From positions 142,156-206,155 of the forward strand of contig DWXH01000040.1 of assembly GCA_019119305.1 (NCBI GenBank): a DNA stretch of 64,000 bases. Direction: 5' to 3'. A model generated the notes under the pieces. The model had not been told where the DNA came from, ran no database searches, and was given only the letters and a program-made list of their open reading frames with translations. Source of the stretch: Candidatus Alistipes merdigallinarum (GTDB lineage: Bacteria; Bacteroidota; Bacteroidia; Bacteroidales; Rikenellaceae). Position numbers and translations under genes: made by a program. Positions 1 through 9,108 of the stretch are shown here, in pieces (the stretch's first letter is position 1; every line of letters begins with the position of its first letter).

Positions 1-1
1 T

Positions 2-229
2 ATTTTAGTTACTACTCCCCGATTGGGAAGCATCAACCACACGATCCTCAGTCTGGAGGCCTGTCGCACCCGGAACATCGAGGTCGCTGCCGTTGTCTAC
101 AACCTCTACCCCGAAAAGGATGGCCCCATAACCGAAGATACTCGCGAATACCTGAAAATGTACTTGAAAACTTTCCATCCCGACACAGCATGGCTCGAAA
201 CGAACGATCGTCTCGAACTTTTTGAGTAA
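2..229 (+). CDS. bioD: Dethiobiotin synthase, C-terminal fragment (cut by the window edge)
   Basis: This is the last 75 codons of an open frame that enters from the left edge. BioD makes dethiobiotin from 7,8-diaminopelargonate, CO2 and ATP in the cytoplasm, the step before biotin synthase. The visible piece begins ILVTTPRLGSINHTILSLEA, which matches the BioD segment where the strand after the second nucleotide-binding motif leads into the G-x-INHT helix, and it goes on to the adenine-contacting VVYNLYP stretch. The frame stays open for 35 codons after the TAA, but those residues resemble nothing I know, so I end the gene at the TAA. Biotin supply fits the biotin-dependent carboxylase operon at 9.1-12.7 kb, although the two are not linked. 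Identity is from motif recall only. Confidence 0.85.
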   Translation: MLVTTPRLGSINHTILSLEACRTRNIEVAAVVYNLYPEKDGPITEDTREYLKMYLKTFHPDTAWLETNDRLELFE

Positions 230-344
230 AGCGCCGTGTTGGATCGTAAACGAGACAATTTGTTCCCGATCCAACTGCTGATTTACCAGAAAGAAGCCCA
301 CCCGCAGATTCGTCGGCAACACGATCTTTTAGAATAAAAACAAG

Positions 345-381
345 AAGAGGCGGAAACTCCCAATCGAGTGTTCCGCCTCTT
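345..381. terminator. Bidirectional hairpin terminator between bioD and hppA
   Basis: An 11-bp perfect stem (345-355 with 371-381, arm AAGAGGCGGAA) is followed by a T-rich run on the plus strand and preceded by an A-rich run, so it can work in both directions. It lies between two convergent genes. Confidence 0.85.
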
Positions 382-441
382 TCTTATTTTGGTTTCAAGC
401 AAACCGAGCCTTTCGACCCGCTGCCCTCATCCGACCGTTCG

Positions 442-2649
442 TTAGAACAGACTTCCCCAAACGGTCAGTCCGGCTACGACGATCGAAACCATACTCATCA
501 GTTTGATCAAAATATTCAGTGAAGGTCCAGAGGTATCCTTGAACGGATCACCTACCGTGTCGCCCACGACGGTCGCCTTGTGGTTGTCAGACCCTTTTCC
601 ACCGAAGTTACCCTCTTCGATATACTTCTTGGCATTATCCCAAGCTCCTCCCGAGTTGGCCATAAAGACCGCCAAAACGAAACCTGCACTCAAACTACCG
701 ATCAACAGTCCCATCACACCGGCAACACCGAAAATGAAACCGACTGCAATCGGAACCACAATCGCCAACAGCGACGGGAACAGCATCTCCCGTTGAGCCC
801 CTTTCGTCGATATCTCCACGCAACGTGCATAATCGGGAGTCGCCTCACCCTGCAGGATTCCTTTGATTTCACGGAACTGACGGCGCACCTCGTTCACCAT
901 ACTCTGAGCAGCACGTCCCACGGCATTCATCGTCAATCCGCAGAACAGGAAGGCCATCATGGCCCCGATAAACGCCCCGACCAAAACGTTCGGATTCATC
1001 AGTGTTACTTGGAAGTAATCCATCACATCCAAAATATTGGCCTGCTCAACCGCCTTTACGGTTCCATCGGCCAGCTCCATCGTCGTCTGCCCGATATGCT
1101 GCATTCCGATCTTCACCTCCTCGATATACGAAGCCAACAGCGCCAACGCCGTCAACGCCGCCGAACCGATAGCAAATCCCTTACCGGTCGCAGCCGTAGT
1201 ATTACCCAGCGCATCGAGAGCATCGGTACGTTTACGTACTTCCGGATTGAGACCGCTCATCTCGGCATTTCCTCCGGCATTGTCGGCGATCGGCCCGTAA
1301 GCATCCGTTGCCAACGTAATACCCAGCGTCGACAGCATACCGACCGCTGCTATACCGATTCCATAGAGTCCCTTGCTGATGTTGCCGGCCGAGATCATAT
1401 TCTCCACATCGAATCCTGTCGCACACAGATAAGAGAGAATGATCGCTACGGCGATCGTCACCACCGGAATGGCAGTCGAGATCATACCCATACCGATTCC
1501 CGAAATGATCACCGTCGCAGGTCCGGTTTCGGCACTCTGTGCGATTTTCCGGGTCGGTTTATAGGAGTGAGAGGTATAGTATTCGGTCGACTGTCCGATG
1601 ATGATACCGGCAACCAGTCCGACGATAACCGAGAACGAAAGGCCCAACCAGTTATCGATCTGAAGCGCATGTAAAATAACGAATGTGAAGATCGCAATCA
1701 ATATGGAACTACCGTTGACCCCTACCCCGAGCGCACCGAGCAGCTGTTTCATCGAAGCACCCTCTTTGGTCCGCACAAAGAAGATTCCGAGTACGGAGAG
1801 CAGGATACCCACTGCTGCGATCAACATCGGAGCAAGCACCGCCTCCATCTGCATCCCTCCGGCGAAAGCCGCTGCTCCGAGTGCCGCCGTTGCCAGGATC
1901 GAACCGCAATAACTTTCATACAAGTCGGCACCCATACCGGCTACGTCACCGACGTTGTCGCCCACGTTATCGGCAATCGTTGCCGGGTTACGCGGGTCGT
2001 CTTCCGGAATACCGGCTTCGACTTTCCCGACCAAGTCGGCTCCCACATCGGCAGCCTTCGTATAGATACCGCCACCCACACGGGCGAAAAGTGCCTGTGT
2101 CGAGGCACCCATACCGAAAGTCAGCATCGTAGTGGTAATGACCATCAGTTTCTGATCACCTGTAGCATCGATAAAGTGATCGAGAATCAGATACCAAACC
2201 GAAATGTCGAGCAGGCCGAGACCGACCACAACAAGTCCCATTACCGCACCGCTTCGGAAAGCCACTTTCAACCCTTTGTTGAGGGATTTACTGGCGGCAT
2301 GAGCCGTCCTGGCCGAAGCATAGGTCGCTGTACGCATCCCGATAAAACCGGCTAATCCCGAAAAGAAACCTCCCGTCATGAATGCAAAAGGAACCCACGG
2401 ATTCTGCACCCCCAAGCCATACGCCAGAAATGCGAAAAACAGAACCAATATTACAAATACGATCGCTACGACCCGATACTGTTGCTTCAGATAGGCCATT
2501 GCCCCTTTTCGCACATGCGAAGCGATCTCTTGCATCCGAGGAGTCCCTTCACTCTCTCGCATCATGGCGCGGAAAAAATACCACGCAAATCCCAGCGCCA
2601 CCAAAGAGGCCACCGGAACCAGCCAAAAAATAGACGGAATGTTACTCAT
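442..2649 (-). CDS. hppA: Membrane-bound K+-stimulated pyrophosphatase (Na+ and/or H+ pump)
   Basis: This 735-residue polytopic inner-membrane protein hydrolyses pyrophosphate and pumps Na+ and/or H+. The length and roughly 16 hydrophobic segments fit the M-PPase family. The signature [20 protein letters not shown] lies at about residues 192-211, followed by the Asp-rich Mg-PPi site ([19 protein letters not shown], about 228-246). The [10 protein letters not shown] motif at about 482-491 has Ala where K+-independent enzymes have Lys, so I infer a K+-dependent type; many of these pump Na+. The C-terminal [20 protein letters not shown] motif is intact. It is a single-gene unit, convergent with bioD and divergent from the methyltransferase. 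I saw no clear promoter box upstream. Na+ versus H+ specificity cannot be settled by eye. Confidence 0.95.
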   Translation of the reverse strand: MSNIPSIFWLVPVASLVALGFAWYFFRAMMRESEGTPRMQEIASHVRKGAMAYLKQQYRVVAIVFVILVLFFAFLAYGLGVQNPWVPFAFMTGGFFSGLAGFIGMRTATYASARTAHAASKSLNKGLKVAFRSGAVMGLVVVGLGLLDISVWYLILDHFIDATGDQKLMVITTTMLTFGMGASTQALFARVGGGIYTKAADVGADLVGKVEAGIPEDDPRNPATIADNVGDNVGDVAGMGADLYESYCGSILATAALGAAAFAGGMQMEAVLAPMLIAAVGILLSVLGIFFVRTKEGASMKQLLGALGVGVNGSSILIAIFTFVILHALQIDNWLGLSFSVIVGLVAGIIIGQSTEYYTSHSYKPTRKIAQSAETGPATVIISGIGMGMISTAIPVVTIAVAIILSYLCATGFDVENMISAGNISKGLYGIGIAAVGMLSTLGITLATDAYGPIADNAGGNAEMSGLNPEVRKRTDALDALGNTTAATGKGFAIGSAALTALALLASYIEEVKIGMQHIGQTTMELADGTVKAVEQANILDVMDYFQVTLMNPNVLVGAFIGAMMAFLFCGLTMNAVGRAAQSMVNEVRRQFREIKGILQGEATPDYARCVEISTKGAQREMLFPSLLAIVVPIAVGFIFGVAGVMGLLIGSLSAGFVLAVFMANSGGAWDNAKKYIEEGNFGGKGSDNHKATVVGDTVGDPFKDTSGPSLNILIKLMSMVSIVVAGLTVWGSLF

Positions 2650-2791
2650 AACGGTAAAAAAAGATTAAGTTATAGTTTTAAATAGAGATTAAATTCAAAT
2701 TCTCAACCACCCCCTCTCCATACACCGAAACGGCGCACGCTCAAAAACAAAAATTTAGATCGTAAAGTTACAAAATATTGTACGATAAACC

Positions 2792-2799
2792 TATCTTTG
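2792..2799 (+). promoter_or_regulatory. Bacteroidetes -7 box upstream of the RNA methyltransferase
   Basis: TATCTTTG matches the TAnnTTTG consensus. It lies 24 bases before the ATG at 2824 and rules out an upstream TTG start inside the box. No good -33 TTG was seen at the usual spacing. Confidence 0.55.
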
Positions 2800-2823
2800 C
2801 ATTATAAATATTTCTTAAAAATT

Positions 2824-3363
2824 ATGAAAAAAATTCCAAATGACGCATTGGGTCGCATCTCACCCGAAGAGTTCATCCGAATGGAGCGCTGCCCGGTGGT
2901 GGTCGTATTGGACAACATACGGAGTATGAACAACGTGGGATCGTTTTTCCGGACAGGTGATGCATTCGCCATCGAACGGATCATCCTCTGCGGCATCACC
3001 GGAACCCCTCCGGACCGAGAGATCCACAAAACGGCGCTCGGTGCCGAACTCACCGTCCCCTGGGAGTACCAGAAGTCGACTCTCGAAGCCGTCGGGCAGC
3101 TCAAGGCAGAAAATTACACGCTGCTGGCCGTAGAACAGGTCGAAGGTGCCGTATCGCTCGACTGCTGGAAGCTCGATTCCGATTTCCGCATCGCCCTGAT
3201 ATTCGGCAACGAAGTGGAGGGCGTACAGCAATCCGTCGTCGACCTGTGCGACGGGGCGATCGAAATTCCCCAGATGGGAACCAAACATTCGCTAAATGTA
3301 TCCGTCTCCGGAGGTACCGTACTTTGGGAAGCGTTCCGTCAATGGCGGCAATCAAAAAAATAA
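2824..3363 (+). CDS. SpoU/TrmH-family RNA 2'-O-ribose methyltransferase
   Basis: This 179-residue SPOUT-class methyltransferase should transfer a methyl group from S-adenosylmethionine to a ribose 2'-OH in tRNA or rRNA. All three SpoU motifs are present: NNVGSFFRTGDAF near residue 40 (catalytic Asn and Arg), FGNEVEGV near 130, and the knot motif IPQMGTKHSLNVSVSGG near 150. It lacks the N-terminal substrate-binding extension of RlmB. The frame is open upstream from a TTG at 2797, but that codon is part of the promoter box, so I start at ATG 2824. The next gene starts 4 bases after the stop, suggesting a two-gene unit. The RNA target cannot be assigned. Confidence 0.9.
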   Translation: MKKIPNDALGRISPEEFIRMERCPVVVVLDNIRSMNNVGSFFRTGDAFAIERIILCGITGTPPDREIHKTALGAELTVPWEYQKSTLEAVGQLKAENYTLLAVEQVEGAVSLDCWKLDSDFRIALIFGNEVEGVQQSVVDLCDGAIEIPQMGTKHSLNVSVSGGTVLWEAFRQWRQSKK

Positions 3364-3367
3364 CCGG

Positions 3368-3906
3368 ATGATCTCTTCCGAAACACCTGTACAGCTGCTA
3401 TTCCTGTTGATATTTATCCTCCACGAGTGTGAAGAAATTTTCACGTTCCTACGATGTGGATACGGCGAAACGGAACCGACCTCTCCCGCCGATTCCCTTT
3501 TACACAGCGGTTTGTCCTCCATGCAAAAAAACTATCTACCACCGGGTTTGCCCTGATTGCTGCCGAAGAATTTTTCCTGCTGGTCGGAGCCACTCTGGTC
3601 TCAAATCAATGGGATGTTGCAGCGGTCTGGCTCTCTCTTTTTCTGGCTTTTTCATTTCATCTGGTCGTACATGTCGTCCAATGTCTGACCGTCCGCCGGT
3701 ACATACCCGGAATCGTGTCGGCGCTCATCGCCATACCCTTCTGCACAATCGTCATAACCCGAACGACCGATGTCTATTCGACAGGAACAATACTCCTATA
3801 CACAGCCGCAGGGTCGGTCGTTGCAGGAACCAATCTAATCCTGCTCCATCGGTGGGTTACGAAACGCGCTACCGTCCATGACAATCGATCCGATACCCAA
3901 CAGTAA
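3368..3906 (+). pseudogene. HXXEE-type membrane protein, frameshifted
   Basis: Two adjacent frames together spell one HXXEE-family protein. The first frame starts at ATG 3368 and carries the family's naming motif (ILHECEEIFTF); the second, -1 relative to it, continues from about 3446 with RRNGTDLSRRFPF, then the second conserved element ALIAAEEFFLL and three or four hydrophobic segments to the TAA at 3904. The total span is 539 bases, one short of 180 codons, so a single base is missing between about 3440 and 3455, probably in the TTCCT stretch. The intact protein would be about 179 residues, an integral membrane protein of unknown function. It is either a recent pseudogene or a sequencing/assembly error; I see no canonical slippery heptamer for programmed -1 shifting. 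It follows the methyltransferase by 4 bases. Confidence 0.75.
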
Positions 3907-3936
3907 CCCGACCTGCATAAAAATTCAAAAAAATCG

Positions 3937-3967
3937 TTGTCCTTTGTAAATTATAATCCTACATTTG
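3937..3967 (+). promoter_or_regulatory. Promoter of panB
   Basis: TTG at 3937-3939 and TACATTTG at 3960-3967 are separated by 20 bases, the Bacteroidetes -33/-7 layout. Transcription should start near 3975, 15 bases before the ATG. Confidence 0.65.
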
Positions 3968-3989
3968 TCCGACCAAACGTTTTTCTATC

Positions 3990-4805
3990 ATGTCAACCGA
4001 TAACAAAACCCGAGTGGTTACCACCTATCGTCTCCAGGAGATGAAAGCACGGGGTGAAAAGATATCCATGCTGACCGCTTACGACTATTCGATGGCCCGC
4101 ATCATCGATGCTGCAGGAATCGACGTCATCCTTGTCGGCGATTCAGCCGCCAACGTCATGGCCGGATACGAAACGACCGTTCCCATGTCGCTCGAACACA
4201 TGATCTACCATGCCCGAAGCGTCACCCGTGCCGTAAAACGCGCCTTAGTGGTTGTCGACATGCCGTTCGGAACCTATCAGGGCAACTCAAAAGAGGCGTT
4301 GGCCTCCGCCATACGCATCATGAAGGAGTCGGAAGCCGATGCCATCAAACTGGAGGGAGGAGAAGAGATACTCGAATCGGTACAGCGGATCCTGACAGCC
4401 GGCATTCCCGTCATGGGCCATTTAGGTCTGACACCGCAATCGATTCACAAATACGGGACATACAGCGTCCGGGCCAAAGAGAAAGAGGAGGCCGACAAAC
4501 TGGTGCGCGACGCCCATCTGCTCGAAGAGGTAGGCTGTTTCGGAGTCGTCCTCGAAAAAATCCCGGCGGAACTCGGCAGACGAGTAAGCTCCGAGCTCAC
4601 CATTCCCACGATCGGGATAGGAGCCGGGAACGGAACCGACGGGCAAGTGCTGGTCATCCACGACATGTTGGGAATCAACAATGAATTCTCACCCCGCTTC
4701 CTGCGCCGCTATGCCGATTTGTATACGGTCATCACACAAGGGGTCAGTCAATACATCGACGATGTGAAAAGCGGAGATTTTCCGAACGAAAAGGAGCAAT
4801 ATTGA
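3990..4805 (+). CDS. panB: 3-methyl-2-oxobutanoate hydroxymethyltransferase
   Basis: PanB makes ketopantoate from 2-ketoisovalerate and 5,10-methylenetetrahydrofolate, the first committed step of pantothenate/CoA synthesis, in the cytoplasm. At 271 residues it has the usual length. The Mg2+ ligands are visible as Asp51 in LVGDSAANV and Asp90 in VVVDMPFG, with the KLEGGEE segment (Lys120, Glu122) and the VLEKIPAEL catalytic-Glu stretch near residue 190. The family's conserved [17 protein letters not shown] run is intact near 210-226. It has its own promoter and a strong terminator downstream. No other pantothenate genes are in the window. Confidence 0.96.
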   Translation: MSTDNKTRVVTTYRLQEMKARGEKISMLTAYDYSMARIIDAAGIDVILVGDSAANVMAGYETTVPMSLEHMIYHARSVTRAVKRALVVVDMPFGTYQGNSKEALASAIRIMKESEADAIKLEGGEEILESVQRILTAGIPVMGHLGLTPQSIHKYGTYSVRAKEKEEADKLVRDAHLLEEVGCFGVVLEKIPAELGRRVSSELTIPTIGIGAGNGTDGQVLVIHDMLGINNEFSPRFLRRYADLYTVITQGVSQYIDDVKSGDFPNEKEQY

Positions 4806-4982
4806 TCACGTTTTATCCGGGTTCATCTGCTGGTGAAATAACCGAAGGTTTCCAATACACAAAAAGCATAGACAAATAGAACCGGTTTTCCCCAGAATTT
4901 CACCCGACCAATCCTGAATAAATCTATAATCTGAATCCGTTTACAATCCGACTCGAATCGATAGACAAAATCTTTACAAACT

Positions 4983-5014
4983 AAAAGGAGGGAACCTGCA
5001 GGTTCCCTCCTTTT
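4983..5014. terminator. Perfect 14-bp-arm palindromic terminator
   Basis: Arms AAAAGGAGGGAACC (4983-4996) and its exact complement (5001-5014) flank the 4-base loop TGCA, with a T-rich run after it and an A-rich arm before it. It separates panB from the convergent lipoprotein gene at 5064 and can serve both. Confidence 0.9.
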
Positions 5015-5063
5015 CAACTTTTTTATTAAACACTACGGACTTTCGTCCACGCCATTATGCCGA

Positions 5064-7019
5064 CTAAAAAACAGGCATCGCATAGGCTCCCGATCCGCAT
5101 GAATAGCCGACCCAAATACCGGACGACGGAACATTCCGATATGTATCGGTTATATAATCCACATAGGTCACACCCGTATGTACCATCTCTTCAACAATAA
5201 TTTTCCCCTCAGAGAAAGGCTCGATTCCGTCGGCTGACGCACAACTATACAGTTGGTCGTCCAAAGCATAAATCATCACGAACTGCTTTGCTGTAGCGTC
5301 ATAAGCCACAGAGACATTCTTAACCCATTCGCTCGCTTCATAAACCAAACCTTGCTCTACAAAATTGATTTCAGATACCGGAGAGGTTGCCACATAAACG
5401 TTATGATTCTTGATATAATAGAGATACAGCGACCCGTCCAATTCAATCAATGACGAAACCGTCACACCGGTTACGACGTTGTCTGCCACGATCGCCCAAC
5501 CTTCGTCGTAAGCCGTCGACGAAGCAAGTACGATTTTTTGATTTTCTCCATCGGCCGACAATGCTGCATAATATGTTCCATCCGAAGCCTGAGTCATAAC
5601 GAGATTCTTTGCTCTGAGCAACCCATACGTTGCATCGAACTTCGCCATATTCAATGAATAGAATCCGGTCGGTGCACTCCAACTCTTTCCTCCGTCCGTA
5701 GAGCGGGACCAAACGACATTCGAGTAATCTTGGGCTACGAAGCTGGCAAATCCGCCAGAGCCTTGTTCAGCATACACTCCGTTATAAGACAACGAAATGA
5801 ACCGTTCCGTCGACTCTTCGTTCAAAAATCCTTCCGCAATGTCATCCGATTCTTCCGGCGTACCCCAAATTCCGGTTCCGGCATCACCCGTAAACAGAAC
5901 CAAATAATCTCCTGCAGGCAGATGAGTCGCATTGTCTGTCAAGTAGAACCACCAATCCTCCGATCCATCACCCGTATAAGGAACGGTCATAATCGGATTT
6001 TTGGCTACGGTCGTCTTATAATCAGTATCCCACGCATACAGCGTAGCCGTCACAGCTCCGCCTCCATAGCCTCTGAGACACAACTCGGCATAAGCGATCG
6101 TCGCCTTGAATCTCATGCCCCACGTACCTTCGGAAAAATCATATTTTTCAGAACCCCAATGCCGGTCATCCGTGTTGTCCAAAATAGCATACCACCATCC
6201 TGTCCCATTATACATATGGGTCTCCTCCTGTACTTTAGAAGGCGTAGATTTTATAAATATTGCATCGATCGTCTCTGCATCGCGTTGTATGTATTGAACA
6301 TTTCCCAATATGTCTGCACCTTCATACGTTGCATAATATTCAACATCCGACAGTGGACGACCCTTCTGGTTGACTACCACTTCGACCGATTCACCGTTAT
6401 CTGCAACGAATTCGATCGTCGCCGACCGATCCTTGCTCCGGCTATTAGCAGCAACCATAAACGACAAATCGGACTCCTCCATCGTCGCTTTACTCTCCGT
6501 ATCCGTCGCCTCAGTAATCCACGGATCGCCCGACTGTACGATCTGATATTCGTAACCGATATTCGCAGCCACATGCACCACAACAACCGTATCGCGATAA
6601 TCCAACTGATGTTCTAATTGTTCGATAATAATACCCTCCTGCGTTTTTTGCGTTACGGTCAAAGTTTTAGTCTGCGAACCGCACGTAATCGTTACGGTAG
6701 CTTTCCGCTCTTCCGTATAAGAGGTATTTTTCCCGACAGACATATTCAATGTCGTAACACCTTCTTTTCCACTGGTCGGGGTTGCAGTCAACCAACCTTG
6801 TTCGCCCGAAAGATAGTCAACTTTCAATGTCCAGGCCCCGGGAGCCTCCAATGTAAAACTTTTAGCCCCTCCTAAAACTAAAATATCCCATGTCGTCACC
6901 TCTTCCTGATCGGAAGTGGACAACGAAAATTCATACGACGATGATGCATCATCCTTTTCGCACGCCCAAAACAGGCCTGCCATGATCATCGTCAAACTTA
7001 ACAATACAAGTTTTCTCAT
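5064..7019 (-). CDS. BACON-domain lipoprotein with sialidase-like C-terminal region
   Basis: A 651-residue surface lipoprotein candidate: the signal peptide ends at a lipobox (LFWAC) followed by acidic EKDD, which resembles the Bacteroidetes lipoprotein export signal. Residues about 30-125 and 130-220 are two BACON repeats (GWLTATPTSGKEG, TVTQKTQEG, VVVNQKG endings). About 240-400 looks like a beta-sandwich (PAGDYLVLFTGDAGTGIW). The C-terminal third carries an Asp-box (STDGGKSW) and blade-like repeats, as in sialidases and GH43/GH33-type propellers. BACON domains bind carbohydrate or protein in known cases. Catalytic activity is not shown: I found no sialidase Arg triad or FRIP motif. It lies 47 bases downstream of the other BACON gene, so they are probably co-transcribed. 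Confidence 0.8.
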   Translation of the reverse strand: MRKLVLLSLTMIMAGLFWACEKDDASSSYEFSLSTSDQEEVTTWDILVLGGAKSFTLEAPGAWTLKVDYLSGEQGWLTATPTSGKEGVTTLNMSVGKNTSYTEERKATVTITCGSQTKTLTVTQKTQEGIIIEQLEHQLDYRDTVVVVHVAANIGYEYQIVQSGDPWITEATDTESKATMEESDLSFMVAANSRSKDRSATIEFVADNGESVEVVVNQKGRPLSDVEYYATYEGADILGNVQYIQRDAETIDAIFIKSTPSKVQEETHMYNGTGWWYAILDNTDDRHWGSEKYDFSEGTWGMRFKATIAYAELCLRGYGGGAVTATLYAWDTDYKTTVAKNPIMTVPYTGDGSEDWWFYLTDNATHLPAGDYLVLFTGDAGTGIWGTPEESDDIAEGFLNEESTERFISLSYNGVYAEQGSGGFASFVAQDYSNVVWSRSTDGGKSWSAPTGFYSLNMAKFDATYGLLRAKNLVMTQASDGTYYAALSADGENQKIVLASSTAYDEGWAIVADNVVTGVTVSSLIELDGSLYLYYIKNHNVYVATSPVSEINFVEQGLVYEASEWVKNVSVAYDATAKQFVMIYALDDQLYSCASADGIEPFSEGKIIVEEMVHTGVTYVDYITDTYRNVPSSGIWVGYSCGSGAYAMPVF

Positions 7020-7066
7020 AACTTTTAGTTTTTAGGTGAATAATCTTTATTGTAGCATATTATAAG

Positions 7067-8410
7067 TCAATCTCTGCCCAATCGGAAAGTAACAAAAAGA
7101 CCCTTGTGATCGCTCGGCCACCGTTCTCCTGCAGGCAACAGAATGGGATCCATCGTATCTTCCTCAACCCGCTGGCTTCGCAGAATTGTACCCTTGGGTC
7201 CGACTAATTTGACATCTTGCAAAGACAAAGCCTCATGCGGATAATAATACACAAAATCGATCCGATCTCTTTCATCAGCAGTCGCAGCCCATGCCAAACT
7301 TTCAATTGGAACATCTTTATTATCTGCCGGCCATGTAAAACCGGGACAGGTTATCGGGTCCGGATACTTTTCCCGATATGCATCGACAAAACCGGCCGCA
7401 TACAACGCGTTCGAAGATTGCCATGCAACGACACACCCGTTGTGATCCCACAAATTTTTCGTATTCTCCTGCCAATCCAAATGAGAAGGTTCATTCAAAT
7501 CCCCTGCAAAAAAGACCAATGCCCCATTTTCGATCTCGCTACGTGCATCGGCAATCATCTGCCGGACTGACTCCGGACGCCCCGAGAGTTCATTTCGGGA
7601 GAGAATTTCTGCCACATCCGTTTTAGGGCCATCCGGCATTTTACTCCAACCGCTGTCGCCTCCCCCATCGTTGTACCCTCGCGGATAATAACATGAATAG
7701 TATATATATTGTGCATGTGCCGGATAGATTACAACCCGGCGCTCCCCAACCCGGCAGACCCCTTTAAACATAAAGGTATTTATCCGGCTGGCCTCCTCAA
7801 TAACGTACTTAGAGAGTAACGCACGTCCGTCCACGGTTTTCTGATAATAGACCAATCCTATTTGCTTCAACGTGTCAATCAATCGAAGCATGGTCGCTCC
7901 GTTCCCCGACTTATACAACTCACAAAATGTTGCGAAATCGGGCTTCAGTGCCACGATCTGATCGACCAAAGCTTCGAATGCACCGGGTACATTTTTGCAC
8001 TCTTGCCACAAATTCAGTTGAAAAAACGACAACTCCTGTGCAGGCATTTTTTTCTGCACAATCTTTTTCATTCTAACTGCATCTCCACAAACCGCCACAA
8101 CCCGTGCAATTCGTTCTCCATTACTACGATCGGCCCTTTCCACCTTAAAGGTCACTTCCGTCACTCCCTCCGCTCCTTTTTCAGGAGTAACTGACATCCA
8201 ATTCCGATCCTCTGATTCGTAATCGATCCGCAACGACCAAGAATCGGGGGCCTCTATCGTAAAACACATCTCCGCGCCGGACTCATCGACATACCATGTC
8301 TGTTCGTCAAAACGGAACGTACTTGCATTTTCTCCGCTCTCACCTTTGCTTTCACAGCACATGAATGTCCATAATATTACGATAAAAAAGTATCGAAATA
8401 TTTTTTTCAT
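7067..8410 (-). CDS. BACON-domain lipoprotein with endonuclease/exonuclease/phosphatase domain
   Basis: A 447-residue probable lipoprotein: the hydrophobic start MKKIFRYFFIVILWTFMCC supplies a lipobox-like Cys-Cys. Residues about 30-125 form one BACON domain (WMSVTPEKGAEG to VQKK). The rest is an EEP-fold metal-dependent phosphodiesterase/phosphatase: QLNLW opens the fold, Glu in FCELYKSG is the metal ligand, FFAGDLNEPSHLDW supplies the catalytic Asp and Asn, RIDFVYY follows, and SDHKGLFVTF is the terminal Asp-His motif. All core residues are therefore present. The substrate could be nucleic acid, a phospholipid or a phosphorylated glycan. It is first in a two-gene operon with the second BACON lipoprotein; no SusC/D partner is nearby. 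Confidence 0.85.
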   Translation of the reverse strand: MKKIFRYFFIVILWTFMCCESKGESGENASTFRFDEQTWYVDESGAEMCFTIEAPDSWSLRIDYESEDRNWMSVTPEKGAEGVTEVTFKVERADRSNGERIARVVAVCGDAVRMKKIVQKKMPAQELSFFQLNLWQECKNVPGAFEALVDQIVALKPDFATFCELYKSGNGATMLRLIDTLKQIGLVYYQKTVDGRALLSKYVIEEASRINTFMFKGVCRVGERRVVIYPAHAQYIYYSCYYPRGYNDGGGDSGWSKMPDGPKTDVAEILSRNELSGRPESVRQMIADARSEIENGALVFFAGDLNEPSHLDWQENTKNLWDHNGCVVAWQSSNALYAAGFVDAYREKYPDPITCPGFTWPADNKDVPIESLAWAATADERDRIDFVYYYPHEALSLQDVKLVGPKGTILRSQRVEEDTMDPILLPAGERWPSDHKGLFVTFRLGRD

Positions 8411-8564
8411 AAAAAATAATTACATGCGACAACCGTAAAAATAAAAAATAAACTTCATCCTATCAACATCTTTCACAAAAAAACACATTTATTTAACATT
8501 TGGGCGACTGTATTCGGAGGGGCTATTCATCCGGTCACAGATTCGAACGATACCATTTTTTGCC

Positions 8565-8572
8565 TATCTTTG
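8565..8572 (+). promoter_or_regulatory. -7 box driving the cobalamin riboswitch leader
   Basis: TATCTTTG lies about 15 bases before the first riboswitch-like sequence, so the aptamer would sit at the very 5' end of the transcript. A weak TTCG is the only -33 candidate, about 19 bases upstream. Confidence 0.55.
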
Positions 8573-8579
8573 CGCCGGA

Positions 8580-8750
8580 TCGGTTCTCCCCCCTCTCTCC
8601 GGAGGAAAGATGAAAAGGGAACTCGGGTGAAATCCCCGGACTGCCCCGCAGCTGTATTGTTCCATCAACGTTCCGAACGTCATCGCCACTGGTCGTAACG
8701 ACCGGGAAGGTGTCGGAACGGGAACGAGTCAGAAGACCTGCCGCTTCCGT
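8580..8750 (+). promoter_or_regulatory. Cobalamin (B12) riboswitch
   Basis: Conserved aptamer blocks occur in the right order: AAAAGGGAA then GGGTGAAATCCC (about 8613-8636), CTGCCCCGCAGCTGTA (8641-8656), CCACTGG and CCGGGAAGGTG (about 8686-8712), and the B12 box AGTCAGAAGACCTGCC (8727-8742). Spacing and order match the AdoCbl-type class. A run of six T at 8750-8755 directly follows the aptamer and could be part of a terminator-type expression platform, but I cannot fold it here. Such elements normally reduce expression when B12 is plentiful. The next good gene is the biotin carboxylase at 9105, about 350 bases downstream, with a doubtful 94-codon frame between. Confidence 0.93.
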
Positions 8751-8823
8751 TTTTTGCTCCAGAGTCTCGAGGGTAGGACCACAGAGTACCGAAATGTAAT
8801 TATTAACGAATCAAAAGATCGGC

Positions 8824-9108
8824 ATGGATTCATTCCTCATGAATGATGAAAAAACGATACAAAACATTGCAAAGACGAAACGATATCCCGTTGTGGCAAT
8901 CTTTTTGCCTGTTGTCTCAACGATACCGAGAAATGTCATTGCGGCTATCACTCTCTACTCTCTCCAAAGAGAGTGGCTTCTCATAAAATATACCAGCCGT
9001 ATTCGCTCCGAATGCCTGAACGAAATAGGCCGGACCTTCTCGGAACCGGGAATACGGCCGACCGAAACAGATAACCCGATTAAGAACATAACATTGGAAA
9101 CAATATGA
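8824..9108 (+). CDS. Hypothetical 94-residue protein between the riboswitch and the biotin carboxylase gene (doubtful)
   Basis: I do not recognise this protein. It has one moderately hydrophobic stretch (VVAIFLPVVSTIPRNVIAAI, about residues 24-43), no signal peptide and no known motif. In its favour, it is the only frame filling the space between the riboswitch and the carboxylase operon, and its TGA overlaps the next ATG as ATGA, the arrangement of translationally coupled genes. Against it, codon use is not clearly Bacteroidales-like and there is no homology I can name. It could be a leader ORF, the remnant of the riboswitch's original target gene, or chance. Confidence 0.3.
   Translation: MDSFLMNDEKTIQNIAKTKRYPVVAIFLPVVSTIPRNVIAAITLYSLQREWLLIKYTSRIRSECLNEIGRTFSEPGIRPTETDNPIKNITLETI

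Noticed and set aside
230..337. Open frame of 35 codons in phase with bioD after its stop codon
   Set aside because: No recognisable protein similarity; the TAA at 227 is at the expected end of BioD, so readthrough is unlikely.
580..1674. Long plus-strand open frame opposite hppA
   Set aside because: It is the complement of a clearly conserved pyrophosphatase gene; its His/Arg/Gln-rich product is a typical shadow.
8957..8974. 7-bp hairpin ACTCTCT/AGAGAGT as a terminator inside the riboswitch-carboxylase gap
   Set aside because: No T run follows and the stem is A/T-poor but short; probably chance.
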